Shown piece after piece: positions 5,611 to 9,196 of a stretch of 9,196 nucleotides of DNA (the first letter of the stretch is position 1; each line of letters begins with the position of its first letter). This DNA is from Oscillospiraceae bacterium. GTDB taxonomy: Bacteria; Bacillota; Clostridia; Oscillospirales; Ruminococcaceae. A program made the position numbers and the translations under genes. Location: NCBI GenBank assembly GCA_017472375.1, contig JAFUQL010000143.1:1-9196 (forward strand), given 5' to 3'. The notes under the pieces are model-generated. The model was not told where the DNA came from and ran no database searches. It saw only the letters and a program-made list of their open reading frames with translations.

Positions 5611-6183
5611 ATGGATTTTGAACAGCTTCAGGCGCAGTGCATGAACTGCACCCGCTGCGGCCTGCACGAAGGACGCACCAACGTGGTGTTCGGCATGGGC
5701 AACCCCGGTGCGCCGGTCATGTTCGTGGGCGAGGGCCCCGGTCAGCATGAGGACGAACAGGGCCTGCCCTTTGTGGGGCGCAGCGGCAAACTGCTGGACC
5801 TGTATCTGGACGTGGTGGATCTGGACCGGGAAAAGGTGTACATCGCCAACATCGTCAAGTGCCGCCCGCCTGAAAACCGCGACCCACTGCCCGAGGAGTC
5901 GGACACCTGCCTGTACTGGCTGCGCCAGCAGTACAAGCTGATCCAGCCGAAGATCCTGGTCTGCCTGGGGCGTGTGGCCGCCCAGCGGCTCATCGACCCC
6001 AAGTTTTCGGTCACCCGCCAGCACGGTGAATTCATTCTGAAGGGCGGCACCTGGTTCATGGGCACCTTCCACCCGGCGGCCCTCCTGCGCAATGGCGGGC
6101 AGAAGCCCACCGCGCTGGCCGATTTTCTCGCCCTGCGCACCAAGATCGAGGAGGTCTGCCCTGAGCTCTACCGCGGGCGGTGA
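5611..6183 (+). CDS. Uracil-DNA glycosylase, family 4 (iron-sulfur)
   Basis: Base-excision repair enzyme that removes uracil from DNA. The protein has 190 residues. Four cysteines fit the [4Fe-4S] ligand pattern of family 4: Cys13-x2-Cys16 near the N-terminus, Cys84 in IVKCRPPENRDP, and Cys100. Motif 1 is VMFVGEGPGQHEDEQGLPFV (36-55) followed by GRSGKLLD. Motif 2 is TFHPAALLR with His154. LVCLGRVAAQRL (116-127) is the usual core strand and helix. The open frame extends far upstream (to 4795), antisense to pduL, and is not credible as coding. ATG 5611 matches the family N-terminus and has a modest GAGG at 5598-5601. Transcribed alone and divergent from pduL. Confusion with family 5 is unlikely, because the GEGPG and CRPPxNR forms and cysteine spacing favour family 4. 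Confidence 0.94.
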   Translation: MDFEQLQAQCMNCTRCGLHEGRTNVVFGMGNPGAPVMFVGEGPGQHEDEQGLPFVGRSGKLLDLYLDVVDLDREKVYIANIVKCRPPENRDPLPEESDTCLYWLRQQYKLIQPKILVCLGRVAAQRLIDPKFSVTRQHGEFILKGGTWFMGTFHPAALLRNGGQKPTALADFLALRTKIEEVCPELYRGR

Positions 6184-6221
6184 GGCGCGCCGTGCCATAT
6201 CTGCACCATATCTAAAAAAGC

Positions 6222-6271
6222 AAGCATCCCCGCCGGGGCTCCTTTATGGACACCCGGCGGGGATGCTTTTT
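6222..6271. terminator. Strong terminator after the glycosylase gene, possibly bidirectional
   Basis: A perfect 16-bp stem, 6222-6237 with 6253-6268, around a 15-base loop. T residues at 6267-6271 follow on the plus strand. It starts 38 bases after the stop codon at 6183. On the minus strand the stem is followed by GC and six T residues (complement of 6214-6219), so it could also stop transcripts coming from the 6422-6868 gene. Confidence 0.92.
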
Positions 6272-6291
6272 CTGCTATTCGCGTTAAGCAC

Positions 6292-6368
6292 AAAAAGAGC
6301 GGGGTTCCGAAGAAGCTCTCATGTCCGAAGACCCAAGCGCACGTCCGAAACGCGCTTCTTCGCCCCGC
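6292..6368 (-). terminator. Long-loop terminator-like structure downstream of the C_GCAxxG_C_C gene
   Basis: On the minus strand, the block 6355-6368 (GCGGGGCGAAGAAG) pairs with CTTCTTCG (6308-6315) and CCCCGC (6299-6304), with a three-base bulge at 6305-6307. The 39-base interior contains smaller stems, including GTC-TTCG-GAC with a UUCG-type loop. After the stem comes TCTTTTTG (complement of 6291-6298), as expected of an intrinsic terminator. The large structured interior is unusual for a plain terminator. It contributes three of four TCCGAA copies found in 6306-6386. Confidence 0.6.
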
Positions 6369-6421
6369 AGTTCCAGCATATCCGAATTATCTGCGGATGT
6401 CAACGCCGAGGGCCAAGCCCA

Positions 6422-6868
6422 TCACTTCACCGGGTGCGCCGCCAGATAGGCAGACATCAGATCGGCGGCCAGCGCCACCGTCTCCACGCAGGGGCGCTTT
6501 TTGTAGTAGGCCTCCGTGCGGGGCGAGGCCACCGGGCTACCCTCGGGCTTGTCCAGCCCCAGCAGGTCGCGGCAGATCAGACTGCCCATTTCCGCCTTGA
6601 ACTGCGCCGCCAGCTCCTGAATGATGGTGTAGGTGCCGGTCTTGCCGGCGGGGTCGTCGGTGCCGTACAGGGCGCCCACCACCAGCACGGCGCCGTTGAA
6701 GGCACCGCACACCTCGCGCATACGGCCGATGCCGCCGCCAAAGCCGCTGGCCAGCTTCAGCATGGTGGCCTCGGGCAGACCCACCTCCTCGCTGAAGGCA
6801 GCAAACACTGCCTGTGCGCAGTTGTATCCCTGTTTGAACAGCTCCACCGCTCTCTCACTGTGTTTCAT
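6422..6868 (-). CDS. C_GCAxxG_C_C family protein
   Basis: Protein of 148 residues in the cysteine-patterned C_GCAxxG_C_C family, thought to be redox- or metal-related but without a firmly assigned reaction. The hallmark residues are all present. Cys17 lies in GYNCAQAVFAAF, Cys54 in REVCGAFNGAVLVVGALYG (the CGAxxG core, preceded by SGFGGGIGRM), Cys99 in LICRDLLG and Cys127 in KKRPCVETV. No signal peptide or membrane segment is seen, so it is probably cytoplasmic. All motif positions are plain cysteine codons; there is no in-frame TGA suggesting a selenocysteine form. The start is supported by GGAGG at 6876-6880, seven bases upstream. Monocistronic, with its own promoter and a structured 3' region, and divergent from htpG. 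Function unknown. Confidence 0.88.
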   Translation of the reverse strand: MKHSERAVELFKQGYNCAQAVFAAFSEEVGLPEATMLKLASGFGGGIGRMREVCGAFNGAVLVVGALYGTDDPAGKTGTYTIIQELAAQFKAEMGSLICRDLLGLDKPEGSPVASPRTEAYYKKRPCVETVALAADLMSAYLAAHPVK

Positions 6869-6922
6869 GGTACTTCCTCCCTCTTTGTCTGCGCGGCGCG
6901 CATCGCCCGCTCACTTTACCTC

Positions 6923-6952
6923 ATTATAGCACGGGTGGGCGTATCCTGTCAT
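6923..6952 (-). promoter_or_regulatory. Promoter of the C_GCAxxG_C_C gene
   Basis: On the minus strand, a perfect -10 TATAAT (6923-6928) is preceded by ATGACA (6947-6952, 5 of 6 to TTGACA) at an 18-base spacing. The leader is about 50 bases. Confidence 0.7.
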
Positions 6953-6999
6953 CTTTTGCGTCATCCCGTGGACAAACTCTAAACATTTTGTGAACCCCC

Positions 7000-7028
7000 T
7001 TGCACTTTCTTCCAAAACGCGCTATAGT
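7000..7028 (+). promoter_or_regulatory. Promoter of htpG
   Basis: -35 TTGCAC (7000-7005), a 17-base spacer and -10 TATAGT (7023-7028). The predicted start near 7035 falls inside the CIRCE element, the usual geometry for HrcA control. Confidence 0.8.
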
Positions 7029-7031
7029 AAA

Positions 7032-7058
7032 TTAGCACTCACAAAGCACGAGTGCTAA
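7032..7058 (+). promoter_or_regulatory. CIRCE element (HrcA operator)
   Basis: TTAGCACTC (7032-7040), nine intervening bases, then GAGTGCTAA (7050-7058). This is an exact 9-N9-9 match to the CIRCE consensus bound by the heat-shock repressor HrcA. It begins three bases after the -10 of the htpG promoter, so bound HrcA should block initiation. HrcA itself is not encoded in the window. Confidence 0.96.
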
Positions 7059-7112
7059 ATCAAGTTTTAATCAATATTTTCATACACATCACTAGAGAAA
7101 CGAGGTTTTACC

Positions 7113-9020
7113 ATGGCTGTCAAGCAATTCAAGGCCGAGAGCAAAAAGCTGCTGGACCTGATGATCAATTCCATCTACACCAACCGGGAGATCTTCCTGC
7201 GCGAGCTGGTGAGCAACGCCAGCGACGCCATCGACAAGCTGTACTTCCGCAGCCTGACCGACCAGACCGTCGGCCTGAACAAGGAGGACTTCTGCATCCG
7301 CCTGGAGCTGGACAAGGATGACCGCATCATTACTCTGTCCGACAACTGCATCGGCATGACCAGGGAGGAACTGGAGGAGAATCTGGGCACCATCGCCCAC
7401 AGCGGCAGCCTGTGCTTCTAGAGTGAGAACGCCGCCGCCGAGGGCATCGACATCATCGGCCAGTTCGGCGTGGGCTTCTACTCCGCCTTCATGGTGGCCA
7501 GCCGGGTCACCGTGGTCAGCCGCGCCTTTGGCAGCGACGAGGCCTGGCAGTGGGAGAGCACCGGCGCCGACGGCTACACCATCACCGAGGCCGAGCGGGA
7601 CACCGTGGGCACCACCATCACCATGGTGGTGAAGCCCAGCACCGAGACTGACGACTACGACCAGTTCCTGGACGAGTACAACCTGATCGCCATCGTGAAG
7701 AAGTACTCCGACTATGTGCGCTACCCCATCAAGATGCTGCGGGAGAAGAGCCGCCTGCTGCCCCGCCCCGAGGATGCCGGCGACGACTACCAGCCCCAGT
7801 ACGAGAGCTACGAGGAGGACGAGACCCTGAACAGCATGGTGCCCCTGTGGAAGCGCACCAAGAGCGAGGTCACCGCCGAGGAGTACAACGAGTTCTACAA
7901 GAAGAAGTTCTTCGACTACACCGAGCCCGCCCGGGTCATCGTGAGCCGCACCGAGGGCACCGCCACCTACAACGCCCTGCTGTTCGTGCCCGGCCGCGCC
8001 CCCTACGACTACTATACCCGCGAGTACGAGAAGGGTCTGCAGCTGTACGCCTCCGGCGTGCTGATCATGGAGAAGTGCGCCGACCTGTTGCCCGACCACT
8101 TCAGCTTCATCAAGGGCATCGTGGACAGTCAGGATCTGAGCCTGAACATCAGCCGCGAGATGCTGCAGCAGGATCATCAGCTCAAGCTGATCCGCAATGC
8201 GCTGGAGAAGAAGATCAAGAACGAGCTGAACGCCATGAAGAACAATGAGCGCGAGAAGTATGAGGAGTTCTTCAAGAACTTCGGCCGTCAGCTCAAGTTC
8301 GGCTGCTACGCCGAGTACGGCGCCCATGCCGAGCTGCTGAAGGATCTGCTGCTGTTCTACTCCGCCAAGGAACAGAAGATGGTGACTCTGGCCGAGTACG
8401 TGGAGAAGATGCCCGAGGAGCAGAAGTTCATCTACTTCGCCGCCGGCGAGGACCAGACCCGCCTGACCAAGCTGCCCGCCGCCGAGCTGGTGCTGGACAA
8501 GGGCTTCGATCTGCTGCTGCTCACCGAGGATGTGGACGAGTTCTGCCTGCAGGTGATGGGCACCTACGCCGAGAAGGAGTTCAAGAACATCAGCTCCGGC
8601 GGCGATCTGGGCCTTGAGACCGAAGAGGAGAAGAAGGCCGCCGAGGAGGCCGCCGAGGAGAGCAAGCCCCTGTTCGACGCACTGAAGGAAGCTCTGGGCG
8701 AGAAGGTTGTGAAGGTCACCCTGTCCACCCGCCTGAAGAGCCACCCCGTCTGCCTGACCAGCGAGGGCCCTGTGTCCATCGAGATGGAGCGCGTGCTGGC
8801 CGGTATGCCCGGCGGCAACGCCCCCAAGAGCGAGAAGGTGCTGGAGCTGAACCCCGCCCACCCTGTGTTCGAGACCCTGAAGGCCGTCCAGGCCGCCGGC
8901 GACACCGAGAAGCTGGCCGCCTACGCCGACATCCTGTACAACCAGGCCCGCCTGATCGAGGGTCTGCCCGTGGAGGATGCGGTGGCCTACACCGAGGCCG
9001 TGTGCAAGCTGATGAAGTAA
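7113..9020 (+). pseudogene. htpG: Hsp90-family chaperone HtpG, interrupted by an in-frame TAG at codon 103
   Basis: ATP-dependent cytosolic chaperone. The frame from 7113 to the TAA at 9018-9020 spans 636 codons, the normal HtpG length, but TAG at 7419-7421 cuts it after 102 residues. The break separates TIAHSGSLCF from GIDIIGQFGVGFYSAFMV, which are close neighbours in intact HtpG, and no bases appear missing. The first part has the GHKL helix LRELVSNASDAIDKL (Glu31, Asn35, Asp38). Its ATP-site DxGxG reads D77-N-C-I-G81, with Cys79 replacing Gly. The second part holds the GQFGVGF lid glycines, the middle domain (YNALLFVPGRAPYD, DSQDLSLNISREMLQQD) and the C-terminal dimerisation domain. Promoter, CIRCE, GAGG ribosome site (7102-7105) and terminator are intact. 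No restart with a ribosome site is seen after the stop. Either a recent null allele, a sequence error, or amber read-through. Confidence 0.85.
7419..7421 (+). other. In-frame amber codon within htpG
   Basis: TAG in the frame shared by both halves of htpG (context TTC TAG AGT). One substitution from AAG, CAG or GAG would create it, and Lys, Gln or Glu is plausible at this position. None of the nine genes whose natural stop is visible uses TAG: six end in TGA and three in TAA. Confidence 0.95.
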
Positions 9021-9047
9021 GCACCCGCTCTTCTGATCAAGAATGAC

Positions 9048-9095
9048 CGCTCCCCGCCGCACGGATGCACTCCGCTGCGGCGGGGAGCGATTTTT
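9048..9095 (+). terminator. Intrinsic terminator of htpG
   Basis: Arms 9048-9061 and 9076-9089 form a perfect 14-bp GC-rich stem. Four further pairs inside the loop (CGGA 9062-9065 with TCCG 9071-9074) extend it past a one-base bulge. A then five T residues (9091-9095) follow. It begins 28 bases after the htpG stop codon. The remaining 100 bases to the window end are GC-rich and hold no gene I can support. Confidence 0.93.
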
Positions 9096-9196
9096 GTGCA
9101 GTGGGCTCCTGCCGCGGCGAGAGCCACATCCCCGCGACGGGGCAGCCCCTCCCCCGTCGTCCCCCTCAGACACACAAGAACGCGCCCGGACTGCCT

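Noticed and set aside
6321..6449. Small plus-strand frame starting MSEDPSARPK
   Set aside because: No ribosome binding site. It overlaps the 3' end of the minus-strand gene and falls in the structured terminator-like region.
7470..9020. Independent gene encoding the C-terminal part of HtpG from the GTG at 7470
   Set aside because: The GTG is the Val codon inside the conserved FGVGFYS motif and has no ribosome binding site upstream; it is a remnant of the interrupted htpG, not a new start.
4813..9020. Selenocysteine or general stop recoding in this genome
   Set aside because: Cysteine codons occupy all motif positions of the C_GCAxxG_C_C protein, and only one in-frame stop (htpG TAG) occurs in the window, which is too little evidence for recoding.
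7092..9173. A 693-codon minus-strand open frame covering nearly all of htpG
   Set aside because: Leu/Val/Gly/His-rich translation with no recognisable domain, no ribosome site, and exactly antisense to a conserved chaperone. Long antisense frames are expected from strongly GC-biased third codon positions.

Overview
The window looks like a chromosomal housekeeping stretch from a moderately GC-rich Firmicute of the Clostridia. An Oscillospiraceae/Ruminococcaceae relative such as Faecalibacterium, Gemmiger or Subdoligranulum is most likely. The basis is the Gram-positive gene families (YerC-type TrpR homologue, YlmC/YmxH PRC-barrel protein, PduL as the phosphotransacylase, a CIRCE operator), strong AGGAGG ribosome binding sites, GC-rich codon use, and AT-rich promoters with good -35/-10 boxes. 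The genus is inferred; no rRNA or other decisive marker is present. I see no insertion sequence, phage gene, CRISPR array, tRNA or rRNA gene.

Layout. 1-717 (minus): 5' part of a branched-chain amino acid type ABC transporter lipoprotein, with its own promoter and a hairpin leader. 1157-1462 (minus): YerC/YecD TrpR-like regulator. 1728-3413 (minus): rpsB-tsf operon (ribosomal protein S2, elongation factor Ts) with a strong promoter and a perfect terminator. 3607-3888 (minus): YlmC/YmxH PRC-barrel protein. 4089-4715 (plus): YihX-like HAD phosphatase with a structured leader. It is divergent from ylmC and convergent with pduL, with which it shares a bidirectional terminator. 4812-5375 (minus): PduL phosphate acyltransferase. 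5611-6183 (plus): family 4 (Fe-S) uracil-DNA glycosylase; its promoter overlaps that of pduL. 6422-6868 (minus): C_GCAxxG_C_C family protein with an unusually structured 3' region. 7113-9020 (plus): htpG (Hsp90) behind a perfect CIRCE element, but broken by an in-frame TAG.

Most genes are single transcription units with a recognisable promoter and intrinsic terminator; only rpsB-tsf is a clear operon. The genes serve translation, uptake, acetate/propionate metabolism, DNA repair and protein folding, and do not form one pathway.

I do not see a new multi-gene system. The observation most worth following up is htpG: promoter, CIRCE operator, ribosome binding site, full reading frame on both sides and terminator are intact, yet codon 103 is an amber stop and the ATP-binding DxGxG motif reads D-N-C-I-G. 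Other points are overlapping divergent promoters, an inverted repeat on a -35 box, and several structured untranslated regions.
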